DNA of 64,000 bases from the NCBI GenBank assembly GCA_030620095.1, contig JAUTXW010001344.1, positions 1 through 64,000 on the forward strand. The letters are read 5' to 3'. Both the position numbers and the translations under genes were made by a program. Shown here in pieces: positions 49,690-61,387 of this stretch; the stretch's first letter is position 1; each line of letters starts with the position of its first letter. The notes under the pieces are model-generated. The model had not been told where the DNA came from and did no database searches. It was given only the letters and a program-made list of their open reading frames with translations. This DNA comes from Kuschelorhynchus macadamiae. Its lineage: Eukaryota > Arthropoda > Insecta > Coleoptera > Curculionidae.

Positions 49690-50729
49690 ATGGAAGAATA
49701 CTCAAACGCTGATAGTCTCAATCTATTTTATATTCATGGAGAATGTTATAAAATTTTGGAGAGAATGTGTCGTGTGTTTAATGAACGCCATTTGCCGCAA
49801 TGAACAAGTCAAAATTCAAGAGGATTGAAACGAACTTTTTGCGTTTTGGCAAGGTTAAAGTTACAAAAAATGTTCCGAAACCAGTGACAAATGCCGATGA
49901 TAACGTAATAAACACACTAGCTTATTTCCACGCAAACCCGCAAAGTTCAATACCGTCTGCAGAAAACGATTTGGGAATTTATTCTTCATCTGTCCAAAGA
50001 ATCTTGCACCCTTATTCCTTCCAAAACGTGCAAGTCTTGAGAGCTGGTGATGACGTCCGACGAGTAGAATTTGGCGAATTCATGTTTTTGAAAATTCAAG
50101 AGGACCCTCAATTCCTTTCAAAAATATTTTGGACCGATGAAGCGAAATTTACTAGAGAAGGAATAACAAATAGAAGAAACGAACATTTCTGGGCAGCAGA
50201 AAATCCGCACGCTTTTCGCGAAACGCGTTCTCAAGAGAGGTTTAGCTTCAGTGTTTTCAGTATAGTATTAAATGATCAGGTGCGGTACTGTATTTATAAA
50301 GATAATTTAAACACTGATAAGTATTTGGAAATTCTACGAGGGACGGTTTCTGATTTAATAGAAGAAATTCCTATTGGTGAGCTGCAAAATTATTGGTATC
50401 AATTAGATGTTGCACCAGCACATAATTCCGCTGCAGTTTATCTCCAATTATCTCGAATTTTTGAAGATCGCTGGATTGGTCCCAATGGCCCTTGGAGATG
50501 GCCACCGCGGTCGCCTGATTTAACACCCATAGACTTTTATTTATGGGGATTTATCAAAGGTAAAGTCTATGCGTCCCCAGTAAATAACCAACAAGATTTA
50601 CTGGACAGGATACGAACAGCTTTTGCCGAATTAGAAAACGGACAAATTCAACGGGCCACAGCAACTGTACAAAGAAGAATTGAAATGTGTCTTCAAATGA
50701 ACGGACAGCATATAGAATATTTGTTATAA
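49690..50729 (+). pseudogene. DD41D mariner transposase with one frameshift near the N-terminus
   Basis: The start MEEYSNADSLNLFYIHGECY at 49,690 gives the HTH. A one-base loss just before 49,800 stops that frame, and 309 codons then run open from 49,800 to 50,729. These contain KSKFKRIETNFLRFGK, FWTDEAKFTREG (first Asp), YQLDVAPAHNSA (second Asp) and RSPDLTPIDFYLWG (third Asp, 41 residues on). The inverted partial copy in the right arm is in frame at the damaged position, confirming that the break is a deletion and not an intron. Catalytic residues are present but the HTH is separated. Confidence 0.87.
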
Positions 50730-50902
50730 TTTAATTTTATTATTTTATTTATTTATTGTTGATTGTTAGATTGCTATAATTTTTAAGTTCACTAAAACAA
50801 GTTTAGAACAGTCTCGAACTTAGTAAATATGTCCTAACACTGGAACCTGTGGTGGAAGATAGATCAAAATACAAGAGTTCTAACCACACTACACCACAAC
50901 TT

Positions 50903-50971
50903 GTTACGTTCTGGACGCGCGTTTCGCTGACCAAGTTAGCATCATCAGCAGATGATATAAACTAAAGTAAC
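50903..50971 (-). ncRNA. Hammerhead-ribozyme-like motif, left terminus of Penelope-like element 1
   Basis: On the minus strand: CTGATGA, stem II GCTAAC/GTCAGC around TTG with one mismatch, GAAA, then the self-complementary ACGCGCGT and cleavage triplet GTC, followed by CAGA that pairs with TCTG just before the core (stem I). One extra U lies between the core and stem II. Such minimal hammerheads are known from Penelope-like elements. Confidence 0.7.
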
Positions 50972-51006
50972 TTATCCTAACCGAGACTATTTATAGGTAA
51001 ATTTGG

Positions 51007-51380
51007 TCACACTTGGTTGCACCCGACTGCACCGTTGTCAAGTAAACAATAGATGGAACTATAGGGAATAGGCCCTCTGTCTTTATTTAGTGCTTTCTTA
51101 CCACATTTAACTATTTCTATACTCTCAAATGCATCCAATAATCTATTATTAGATACATTTTTAATCAACTTAAGTTTATTTATTCCTATTCGGTGATTGT
51201 TTTCCAAAGCATGTTGGGCAACGCTTGACTTTTCTGTTCTTCCGTATCTTAAATGTGCCATGTGTTCTTTAAAACGAATGTTTATGGAACGTTTAGTTTG
51301 CCCAACATATTTTAGATCGCAGTCATTACAGCTAATTTCATAGATGCCACTCCTCTCCCTCAAGTCGACTTTGTCTAAAA
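51007..51380 (-). pseudogene. Inverted fragment with GIY-YIG endonuclease domain
   Basis: The minus strand encodes DKVDLRERSGIYEISCNDCD, then LKYVGQTKRSINIRFKEHM and the rest of the C-terminus to CNQV. It duplicates the end of the full ORF (53,115-53,494) with only a few substitutions. The fragment starts abruptly at about 51,380 where the forward copy begins. It cannot make a full protein. Confidence 0.88.
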
Positions 51381-51384
51381 AAAA

Positions 51385-53494
51385 AAACACTTATAAGCTT
51401 AGTAATTTAGAATTTGAACAGTGGTTAGATTTCCAAAGAAAAATGTTCGTAGTTATCGATGCCAAATTTTTGAAGAAAATGTGTTCACTAAAAAACAAAC
51501 TGAGAAAGTTAAAACCACAAAAACAAATTTCTTCGGAAGTCGAGAACATTGTAGAAAATCTTTCTTCTCAGTCTTTTGATAATAGAGAAATCGCCCTTTT
51601 GAATAAAGGTTTGAATTTTGCAGAGCCTCCAGTAGAAAATAGTTTACCAACTATTATAGGGAATATCGAAAGTTCCATTCAATACGTGCCAGAGTCAACT
51701 GAGGGATTCATTAGAGAGGCTTGCAGAAATCAAATCTCAAAAAACGTTGTTAACAACAAGTCAAAATATGTTTCTCGTAAAAACACTGAAGTTATCCAGG
51801 GACTGAAGAAAAAGGAATGCTTTTATTTAAAAGCTGACAAAGGAAATAAGGTTGTTATACTAGACAAAACAGATTAATTTGAAAGAGTAGACAATTTGAT
51901 TTAAACTGGTCCTTATGATTTAATTGAGAAAAACTCGTTATCAAAAATGATAACAGAAGTAAAAAGTACTTTAAAACAGTGTAAAAACCTCGTGTCCGAT
52001 AAACTAAAATTCAAACTAACACATAGGAACCCACAGTTATCTAAACTGTATTGCCTTCCCAAAATTCATAAACCTGGGAAGTCCATAAGACCTATTGTTT
52101 CAGCTGTTGGATCACCAACGTACAATATTTCAAAATGGTTAGTAGAAGAATTCGGCAAATTAAATATCTCGTATGATAACTTTGAGGTTACTAACTCGTT
52201 AGAATTCTTAGATAAAATTAAGAATGTTCACTTAAAAGAAGGTGAAATTTTAATATCTTTTGATGTAAGCTCATTGTTTCCTAGTGTACCCATACCACTA
52301 GCTTTAGAGTACCTAAAGAAACTACTTGAAATCAATAATTTGAAGAAAGAAATTATTGATGAGTATTTACTTCTCACAAAATTATGTATGAATCAAAATT
52401 TTTTTCAATACAACAATAAATATTAGAAACAACTAGGGGGAACTGCGATGGGCAATTGCTTATCTCCGTTCCTTGCAAATTTGTTTATGGGCAGATTAGA
52501 AACCCAATTCAAAAAAGAACTCAACTACTTCCCAAGGGTGTGGTATAGATACGTAGACGATATATTTGCTATTTTTGATACTAAAACAGAAAATTTGGAC
52601 ATTTTCTTAGAAACATTAACCAATAAATATCCTTCCATTAATTTTACGTACGAAAAGGAGAACAATGGGCAATTACCCTTTCTCGACACGTTAGTTATTA
52701 GAAATAACGATAAATTAGAATTTGATATTTATAGGAAATTTACTAATACTGATAGATATATAACATCCGACTCATTTCATTGCCGTCAACACAAAATGGC
52801 AGCATTCCATTTCTTAACTCACAGGTTAGTCAATTTTCTACTAAGTAAAGAACGTTTTAACAATGAAATGAATCGGATTAAAAATATAGCTAAAAGTAAT
52901 GGATATAATGATAATTTTGTACATAAACTAGTAAATAGACATAAGCATAAGAAAATGTTAAAAGATGCCACTACTCTCCAAATACCTGAGGCTTCCAATA
53001 AATTCATAGTAATCCCATATGATCCCAGATATATGAGAGGTCTAGAAAAAGTATTTAAAAACGTAGGTTTTAGAGTAGCCTACAAAACGGAGAATAGTTT
53101 GAAAAATCTCCTTGGAAACCCCAAAGACAAAGTCGACTTGAGGGAGAGGAGTGGCATCTATGAAATTAGCTGTAATGACTGTGATCTAAAATATGTTGGG
53201 CAAACTAAACGCTCCATAAACATTCGTTTTAAAGAACACATGGCACATTTAAGATACGGAAGAACAGAAAAGTCAAGCGTTTCCCAACATGCTTTGGAAA
53301 ACAATCACCGAATAGGAATAAATAATCTTAAGTTGATTAAAAATGTATCTAATAATAGATTATTGGATGCATTTGAGAGTATAGAAATAGTTAAATGTGG
53401 TAAGAAAGCACTAAATAAAGACAGAGGGCCTATTCCCTATAGTCCCCTCTATTGTTTACTTGACAACGGTGCAGTCGGGTGCAACCAAGTGTGA
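51385..53494 (+). pseudogene. Penelope RT-endonuclease ORF with three in-frame stops
   Basis: A single frame runs from about 51,385 to 53,494, roughly 700 codons, broken only by TAA at 51,875, TAA at 51,902 and TAG at 52,424. N-terminal helices precede LKADKGNKVVILDKTD. The RT contains LYCLPKIHKPGKSIRPIV, ISFDVSSLFPSVPIP (first catalytic Asp), GTAMGNCLSPFLANLFM and WYRYVDDIFAIF (the YVDD box at about 52,541). LPFLDTLVIRNNDKLEF and DSFHCRQHKMAAFHF follow. The C-terminal GIY-YIG endonuclease has SGIYEISCNDCDLKYVGQTK. Everything except the stops looks conserved, so this is a recently disabled copy. Confidence 0.92.
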
Positions 53495-53529
53495 CCACAT
53501 TTACCTATAAATAGTCTCGGTTAGGATAA

Positions 53530-53598
53530 GTTACTTTAGTTTATATCATCTGCTGATGATGCTAACTTGGTTAGCGAAACGCGCGTCCAGAACGTAAC
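53530..53598 (+). ncRNA. Hammerhead-ribozyme-like motif, right terminus of Penelope-like element 1
   Basis: CTGATGA, then a U, stem II GCTAAC-TTG-GTTAGC fully paired, GAAA, ACGCGCGT, GTC and CAGA. Stem I is TCTG/CAGA with an outer helix GTTAC/GTAAC across an internal loop. With a self-complementary stem III and no loop, dimeric cleavage is more likely than monomeric. The extra U at the base of stem II is the only departure from the consensus. Confidence 0.75.
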
Positions 53599-53639
53599 AA
53601 GTTGTGGTGTAGTGTGGTTAGAACTCTTGTATTTTGATC

Positions 53640-53880
53640 TTAGTAGATATGGTTAAAAATAATGTAAACAATTTATTACATTTTTTATAACTTTAACTTT
53701 TCCGAAACGAAAAAATTTCGTTTTAATCCTCTTCAATTTTCTCTTGTTCATTGGCGATAAAGGAGGATGTTTTTCATTAAAAACATGGCACGTTCTCTCC
53801 AATATTTTGTAACATTCTCCGCGAATATAAAATAAATTGAGAATATCAGCTTTTAAGTGTTATTTTATTTTAATTTAAAT
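53640..53880 (-). pseudogene. Inverted duplicate of the mariner B transposase N-terminus
   Basis: Read on the minus strand the right arm gives GECYKILERTCHVFNEKHPP, then PMNKRKLKRIKTKFFRFGKV and, after missing about 10 codons, VINCLHYF. It matches the start of the 49,690 gene but stops at the Penelope insertion. Part of the gene has thus become part of the inverted terminal arms. Confidence 0.75.
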
Positions 53881-54573
53881 TTAATTGTCATGTTGAATAG
53901 AAAAGCACAACAATTGTTTTTCCATGGCTTACTACGGGAAGGTGTAAGCATTTAGTAAATACATATGATAGTTTAATAAAAACCTGATTATTTCGAAAAT
54001 GGTTACGAATAGGTATAGGGAACCTTAATACAGTTCGATAGAAAATTAAATTCTACATTTGATAGTGCATAAAGTTATAGGGTGTCCCATTTAAAAAAAC
54101 GGACTTTAGCGGCTTGAAAATATAAATGTTTGCCGCTGAATTTAGAACACCCTGTATAAAAATAGACAAATCCAATAAAAAAAATAGAAACCTAAGATTA
54201 TTTACCGATCGTGTGCAAAATATGAAGATTATATCTTCAAAACTTAGAAAAATATGAGATTTTAAAATTTGGTACCCCGAAGGCTCATTTTTGGTTCAAG
54301 GTCAAGTATCTTAAGAACGCTTGAACCTAGGTATAGGACATGCTACATAAAATAGCATTAAAATTCTCCGTAGAATCCAAAAATATCATAAAATATAGGG
54401 TGTTCCATTTAAAATAAGCAAGTTGATACCAACTTCCGGTTAAACCGGAAGTGACAGAAAGTTGAAAATATTTCAAAAAGGAAGTACACTTTGACCTTAC
54501 CTTAATACCATAATTTGAAATTTTTATCTAAATGGCATCATCAAAAACTTTTAATGAACGGGTTGCTTGAATA

Positions 54574-54578
<5 letters not shown>

Positions 54579-54632
<54 letters not shown>
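54579..54632. repeat. (TA)n microsatellite
   Basis: About 26 TA units between mariner B and the 3' tail of a non-LTR element. Confidence 0.97.
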
Positions 54633-55862
<1,230 letters not shown>

Positions 55863-55934
55863 CATAATTTTTCTTGGTTTGAGGTCAATACATTAACAAC
55901 AAAATTAGTACATATTTTTAAACACATATTTTGT

Positions 55935-55975
55935 TTCTAAGGTGACGTTTCGACCATAGTTTTGGTCTTTTTCAA
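55935..55975 (-). ncRNA. Degenerate hammerhead-like motif, left end of Penelope-like element 2
   Basis: The minus strand reads AGGT, TTGAAAA, stem II GACC/GGTC, GAAACGTC and ACCT. The layout is that of a hammerhead, but the conserved C and G of CUGANGA are U and A. AGGT/ACCT would form stem I. Probably inactive. Confidence 0.45.
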
Positions 55976-56074
55976 ACCTAAAATTTGTTTAGCACACTAG
56001 GACTTACCATAGAACGTAAAATAGTTGAAATAAAAGTATACATAATCCACTGACATATACTACACATATTTAAT

Positions 56075-56350
56075 TTACATTTTAAAAATATTGTGGACGT
56101 TTATTACAGACAAATTACAAGCAACTGAGCGAACACTGTTACAGAAAGATATATAAAATTTATTTAGGTTGTTTATGTCTTTTTTATCATTTATGGCGTT
56201 TTTGTTTTTTTGAATTTCAGCCATCTCAAAAAATTCTCTTTTTTTCAACTGAGGTTCGGATTTTAATACTTTCACTTGTTCGTAGTTGAAAGTATGTTTT
56301 TTGGACATCTCATGGTGTGTTAATGCTGTGCTGTTCTTTTTATCATATTT
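56075..56350 (-). pseudogene. Inverted GIY-YIG fragment of Penelope-like element 2
   Basis: The minus strand encodes KYDKKNSTALTHHEMSKKHT, then FNYEQVKVLKSEPQLKKREF and the C-terminus. The same peptides occur in the forward copy at 60,990-61,190. The upstream part of the domain continues beyond the DNA transposon at 58,830. Confidence 0.82.
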
Positions 56351-58826
56351 GAAGCGTGCCATATGCAAAAGGTGGTATGTGCAATTTTATGAATTTTACA
56401 GGAGGCGCATTATTATGTTTTGCTCTACCTTACTAAGAAATACAAAATATTTGTGGTTATGACTGACATCATTTTCGATATAGGCAAGTAATAAAACACA
56501 TACTTCAATGAAAACATTGGTAATAAATTTATTATAGGCCTCTAATTATCAAAACGTAGTATGTGCCAATAAACTTGCACATGTATAATGGATTAAAAAT
56601 CGTTTTTTAAACAAAAGATCAACACGTATTGTTTTTTTAACGCCTTTAATAATATACAAAACAGTTTGCTAAATACAATGTTAATAATATAATGCTAATA
56701 CAAAAGAGGTTCTTATATACCTATAAGTTGAAACTTATTTTTATTCATTTTGTAGGGCCTCCTGACTCTCTACCAGTTTTTGATAAAAGTCTTGATTTGC
56801 TGGTGATATAAACGGGATCATACTCCTAATTTCTTTAATTTTTTCTTTGTTCCATTTACGGGGTGCCTGTTCCACCATTTCAATGTTTAAATTTTCAAAA
56901 TATTGTGGTGTAACGTTTGGTTTAAACACACTCACTTTGCGCCATGGTGCGACATCCGAGTACGACGTTTTAACTGCAATTTGCCCTAAGTTGTCCTTGG
57001 ATATTTTCAGCATAACAGCTTGCGAGATGCCCAGGGTGGAGGTTACTAGGGTAGTTTTTGCAATTTCCATCCAGTTCAAAAATCTAGTAGTGTATTTAAT
57101 TACAAATGGATTTTTCAAACGAGCACTTGCCATTATACGCACCAAATCCATAGGTACTTCAGGCTTTAGACCTTTTTTGGCTTTTTCTATGCAGCCAAAG
57201 TCTCGATCACATGATAGGAATGTGTGGCCACTTTGTGGAAACTTGTGCACTATCTCGTCGAAGTACCCTTTGGCTACCAGCGTAATATAGACAGCCAAAA
57301 TACCCTGGTTCTTATTCTGCCCTCCGCAGTTATCGGACCATAGAACCAATTTTCGCTTTGTAGTATTAAGCTGAGTTGTAACGAAATCATACAAACAACT
57401 ACCGATTTCGTTACATCCTCGTTTTCCAGCTGTTTCATCCCACAGGCACATAAAACCTTTCCCTTCATCTTCAAAATGTATTCCCAGATTGATACAAGTG
57501 AACTGCCGACTATAGTACATCTGAGTATGAGTCAATGCTGGAATATATAGCTGCTTTTGTAAATCATAAGACAGCACACATACATCAGACTCAGGACTTT
57601 TGCAATCTACTACGTTTTGGGACATCATTTTTTGAGCGCTCTCTGCTTTACGTTGATGTAAAGCGCGCTTTAGTTCGAACTCATTTTTTTCTACGGGAGC
57701 CTTACTAGCAGCTATCGAAATGTTGTACTGGTCGCAACTAGGACAGGTGTCCACTCTTGGAGCTCCGAAGGCTAAACTGAATTCTTTCTTGAAAATTTCA
57801 TTAAACCATTTTCGGGATACTGGGGGCTTTGTTGCATCAAGCCGATGTTTTTCAAGAAAGGCATTATATAGCTTACGTACATTCAAATCTTCAGAAAGGT
57901 ATCTCCGGTTTGTAACTTTTTCTCGACTGTAATGGCTTTCTCAGCTAGGAATTGACGCAATAAAATCAATAATTTTTTGTTTCCATAGGGTGTTGTTTCT
58001 GGCAGGACGTTTACCACCTCGTTTGTCTTGAACAGATATGTCGGAGGAGAGTATTCGCTGACTAAGTATCTCCAGTCTTCTTTGTGTAATAGCCAAAGTT
58101 AAACACAAGGTACCTTTACATACCTGAACTTCAGATTCTCCTGGAAGTAATAGAAAATATTTAAAAGAGTGTTGTCGTCTGCTCTGGTTGGGATCATCGT
58201 AATTTCCATGTCTTCTACGTTTGATTAAATTGGGTCGAATAAGGGAACGTAAAAAGTTCTGCTGCCCATTATAATCTGCCAATTTCCAAAACTGCTCAAA
58301 CACTCTCTTTCTTGCAACAACGGTAATTAGCTTACAAGAGTACTGACAGCTGCACTTCACCTAAAAGAATATTTTAATAAAATATATCAGCTCTCTTCAG
58401 GCTCTCAGAAAGAATAAAACTGTTGTTTTTACTTACCTCTTCGCAAAAACGTTTGCCGGGTATTGGCCGCTTTTGCTTTAGAGTTTTGTATGGACTTCCA
58501 GAGTTTTTATTGCGTTTTACATCTTCTCTTACATTCCCAGTAATTTTTCTTTTTTTGGCACGTATTTCTTCAGGAATATCCATTTTTTATTGAAAACAGT
58601 ACACCCGAACACCGCTCCAAAAGCTTTGCTAGGTTATGATAAATAAGCAGCTGATCGTTGGCACTTACTACGTTTTGATATTTAATTCCTTATCTCGCCG
58701 TTGGACAAAGCGCCATCGATATAAATTTTATTGTGCAAGTAAAGCATGGCACATACTATCTATTTAGCATATAATTCGCATTTGTGAAAAAGTGGCACTT
58801 ACAACGTTTTGCATATGGCACGCTTC
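56351..58826 (-). mobile_element. DNA transposon with 4-bp TSD and spliced transposase; superfamily uncertain
   Basis: The ends are inverted repeats starting GAAGCGTGCCATATGCAAAA, at 56,351 and, inverted, ending at 58,826. The direct repeat ATTT flanks them at 56,347-56,350 and 58,827-58,830. Removing the insert and one ATTT restores the Penelope sequence seen uninterrupted near 60,985, which fixes the boundaries. Total length is 2,476 bp. Both subterminal zones repeat a TGGCACTTACNACGTTTTG-like word. A 4-bp TSD allows several superfamilies, Sola among them, but I cannot assign one from memory. Confidence 0.85.
56741..58583 (-). pseudogene. Putative DDE transposase, two exons, one in-frame TGA
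   Basis: Exon 1 is 58,583-58,437 (MDIPEEIRAKKRKITGN to GKRFCEE) and exon 2 is 58,360-56,741. The 76-nt intron has a perfect GTAAGT donor and TTTTAG acceptor. The junction creates a Cys-rich segment, CEEVKCSCQYSCK. An RRRHG region follows, then GKRPARNNTLWKQKIIDFIA. One TGA at 57,943-57,941 sits in ASIPS-stop-ESHYSRE, where CGA would be expected from a single C-to-T change. The rest is open: CPSCDQY, VLSYDLQKQLYIPALTH, LWDETAGKRGCNEIGS, LVLWSDNCGGQNKN and FLSCDRDFGCIEKAKKG. SYD, SDN and the DFGCIE region are my candidates for the acidic triad. Total about 588 codons. Confidence 0.75.
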
Positions 58827-59292
58827 ATTTGTAACTTTTCAGTCTATTTTCTAAGTATTAGCTTGTTTGTCCAATATAAACACCGTTACAATTATTGCAA
58901 GGGATCTGATAGACTATATTGCTTTTTTTATTAATTGGCGTTTTCGATTTTAAGTTGCTGAAGTTCTTTGATAATAAGTTATAGGCTTTGTGACTTGTCG
59001 TGATGTTATATTTTTTAAAAAGGTTTTAAAATTGCTGGGATAAACCATTTATGAAAGGCAGAGAAATGTATTTTGTTTTAGGTAGATTTGATGTAATAAT
59101 GGCATTTTCAGAATTGTAATATTTATGTATTCTGCTTTTGAATAATTTATTTACAATTATATATTATTAGGTATATTAAATTCCACATTACTTAGAACAG
59201 TCTCCTCTAAATCTTCCATAACTATTTGGGCAACGACGCTTGATATAGATGCTCCCATAGCACAACCTTCTATTTGTTTATATAACTGATCT
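58827..59292 (-). pseudogene. Remainder of the inverted Penelope-like element 2 copy
   Basis: The minus strand matches the forward copy from about 60,975 back to 60,655, then, after a deletion, 60,290 to 60,166. It includes IEGCAMGASISSVVAQ coding just left of 59,280. It has no complete domain. Confidence 0.8.
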
Positions 59293-59303
59293 TAGTATAT
59301 AAT

Positions 59304-61190
59304 ATGGAAATTTTAAGCTTAGGACCTAATTTTGCAACGGAATTAAATAATGATAGACTTTTGCCAACTACCGATATACTATGTAACATTGAAAACGGTA
59401 TAAATCATTTGAGAGGTGGAGAGAAAGACGAAATTAGAGCAAAATCTTGTAATATATTAACAAATTTTAAAACTAAACTGAAAAATCAAACAAATAAAAA
59501 TAAAAAACACTCAATAAACTTTACAGAAACTAAAAGTTTTTTAAAAAATAACCCTTCTATAAAGGTTCTAAAAGCCGATAAAACAAACAAAACAGTGTTA
59601 ATGAGTTCTGCTAACTACAACATAAGAATGAATGAAATATTAAATGACACTAAAACATATAAAAAAATTAAACAAGATCCCACAAACCAGTATCAAAAAA
59701 GAAATAATGAATTAGTTAACTCTTGGGAAAAAAATCTTTTTATATCACCCGACACTGCTAAAAAACTAAAACTCCGCAATAGTGTACCACCCAAAATTTA
59801 CGGATTGCCTAAACTACATAAAGAAAATATCCCATTACGGCCAATTGTCTTAGGCATTCAATCCCCGTTTACACCACTATCAAATTTTCTAAAAAAAATC
59901 TTAAAAAATATTGTACATAAAAATAATTACTATATCAAGGACTCCTATCAATTTAAAGAAAAATTAAAACAGTTAGAAATTCCGGAAAATTACCAACTGA
60001 TATCGCTTGATATTGTTTCCCTGTATACCAGCGTTCCAATCTCATTGGCTACCAGAATAATTAAAAAGAAATGGTCTGAAATATAAAAATACACAGATAT
60101 TCCTCAAGATGAATTTCTTAAAGCAGTAGAATTAACACTAAATTCTACATATTTTATATACGAAGATCAGTTATATAAACAAATAGAAGGTTGTGCTATG
60201 GGAGCATCTATATCAAGCGTCGTTGCTCAAATAGTTATGGAAGATTTAGAGGAGACTGTTCTAGTAATGTGGAATTTAATATACCATTTTTTTATCGTTA
60301 TGTCGATGATTGTATTACTGCAATCCCATCTGGCCAAACAGAAAGTATTTTAAAGCAATTTAATCAATACCATAAAAGACTATAATTTACAATTGAAAGC
60401 GAAGAGAACAACAAAATCAATTTTTTAGACCTAACATTACATCATATAGGAAATAAAATTAAAACGGAATGGTACACAAAACAAACTTGGTCCTCTCGAT
60501 AACTAAATTTCAGCTCCTGTCACCCAATCTCTCAAAAAAAATCTGTAATTATTGGTCTGGCAGATCGAGTAATTAAGCTGTCCGACTCTGAATTCAGAGA
60601 ACGAGCAATTAAAAAGGCTAAAGCAGCAAAATCTAAATCAGTACCCTAAAAAATTAGTAAATAAATTATTCAAAAGCAGAATACATAAATATTACAATTC
60701 TGAAAATGCCATTATTACATCAAATCTACCTAAAACAAAATACATTTCTCTGCCTTTCATAAATGGTTTATCCCAGCAATTTCAAAACCTTTTTAAAAAA
60801 TATAACATCACGACAAGACACAAAGCCTATAACTTATTATCAAAGAACTTCAGCAACTTAAAATCGAGAACGCCAATTAATAAAAAAAGCAATATAGTCT
60901 ATCAGATCCCTTGCAATAATTGTAACGGTGTTTATATTGGACAAACAAGCCAATACTTAGAAAATAGACTGAAAAGTTACAAATATGATAAAAAGAACAG
61001 CACCGCATTAACACACCATGAGATGTCCAAAAAACATACTTTCAACTACGAACAAGTGAAAGTATTAAAATCCGAACCTCAGTTGAAAAAAAGAGAATTT
61101 TTTGAGATGGCTGAAATTCAAAAAAACAAAAACGCCATAAATGATAAAAAAGACATAAACAACCTAAATAAATTGTATATGTCTTTACTG
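59304..61190 (+). pseudogene. Penelope RT-endonuclease ORF, frameshifted
   Basis: The open frame from 59,304 to 60,086 gives the N-terminus (KVLKADKTNKTVLMSSANYN), KIYGLPKLHKENIPLRPIV and LISLDIVSLYTSVPIS (first catalytic Asp). Shifted frames give IEGCAMGASISSVVAQIVME at about 60,187, then FFYRYVDDCITAIP at about 60,290 with the YVDD box. NKINFLDLTLHHIGNKIKTE follows. The C-terminal GIY-YIG region reads YQIPCNNCNGVYIGQTSQYL at about 60,900 and ends near 61,190. Breaks near 60,086, 60,200-60,270 and 60,390, with many later ones, make it non-functional. Confidence 0.88.
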
Positions 61191-61387
61191 TAACAGTGTT
61201 CGCTCAGTCGCTTGTAATTTGTCTGTAATAAACAACCACAATATTTTTAAAATGTAAATTAAATATGTGTAGTATATGTCAGATATGTGGATTATGTGTA
61301 CTTTTATTTCAACTATTTTACGTTCTATGGTAAGTCCTAAATTTTTAATATTTTATAAACTTAAAAAATAGTGCTAAACAAATTTTA

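Larger units (their letters stand above)
50862..53639 (+). mobile_element. Penelope-like element 1 in head-to-head form
   Basis: The left part (50,862 to about 51,380) is an inverted copy of the 3' segment of the element, with GIY-YIG coding and terminal sequence. The right part (about 51,380-53,639) is the near-complete element on the plus strand. Both outer ends carry the same sequence, GATCAAAATACAAGAG inverted, and a hammerhead-like motif. The two GIY-YIG copies differ at only a handful of residues, so the structure is young. It interrupts mariner B. Confidence 0.9.
48936..54582 (+). mobile_element. Mariner B: DD41D-type element with ~1-kb arms, split by a Penelope-like element
   Basis: The left arm starts CAGAGTTATTCACGCAAC at 48,936, and the right arm, read inverted from 54,582, starts TAGGGTTATTCAAGCAAC. 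They stay alignable for about 950 bp. They pass through the palindrome CTTCCGGTTTAACCGGAA (about 49,066 and 54,440), two internal ACACCCTGT/ACAGGGTGT boundaries and into the transposase N-terminal coding region. Both ends adjoin TA-rich DNA. The Penelope-like insertion at 50,862-53,639 lies between the transposase and the right arm. Confidence 0.85.

Noticed and set aside
49798..49802. An intron at the mariner B N-terminal break
   Set aside because: The inverted copy in the right arm shows the same site in frame with a few extra bases and no intron, so the break is a one-base loss.
56847..57290. 147-codon plus-strand ORF
   Set aside because: Antisense shadow of the DDE transposase, which has motif and splice-site support.
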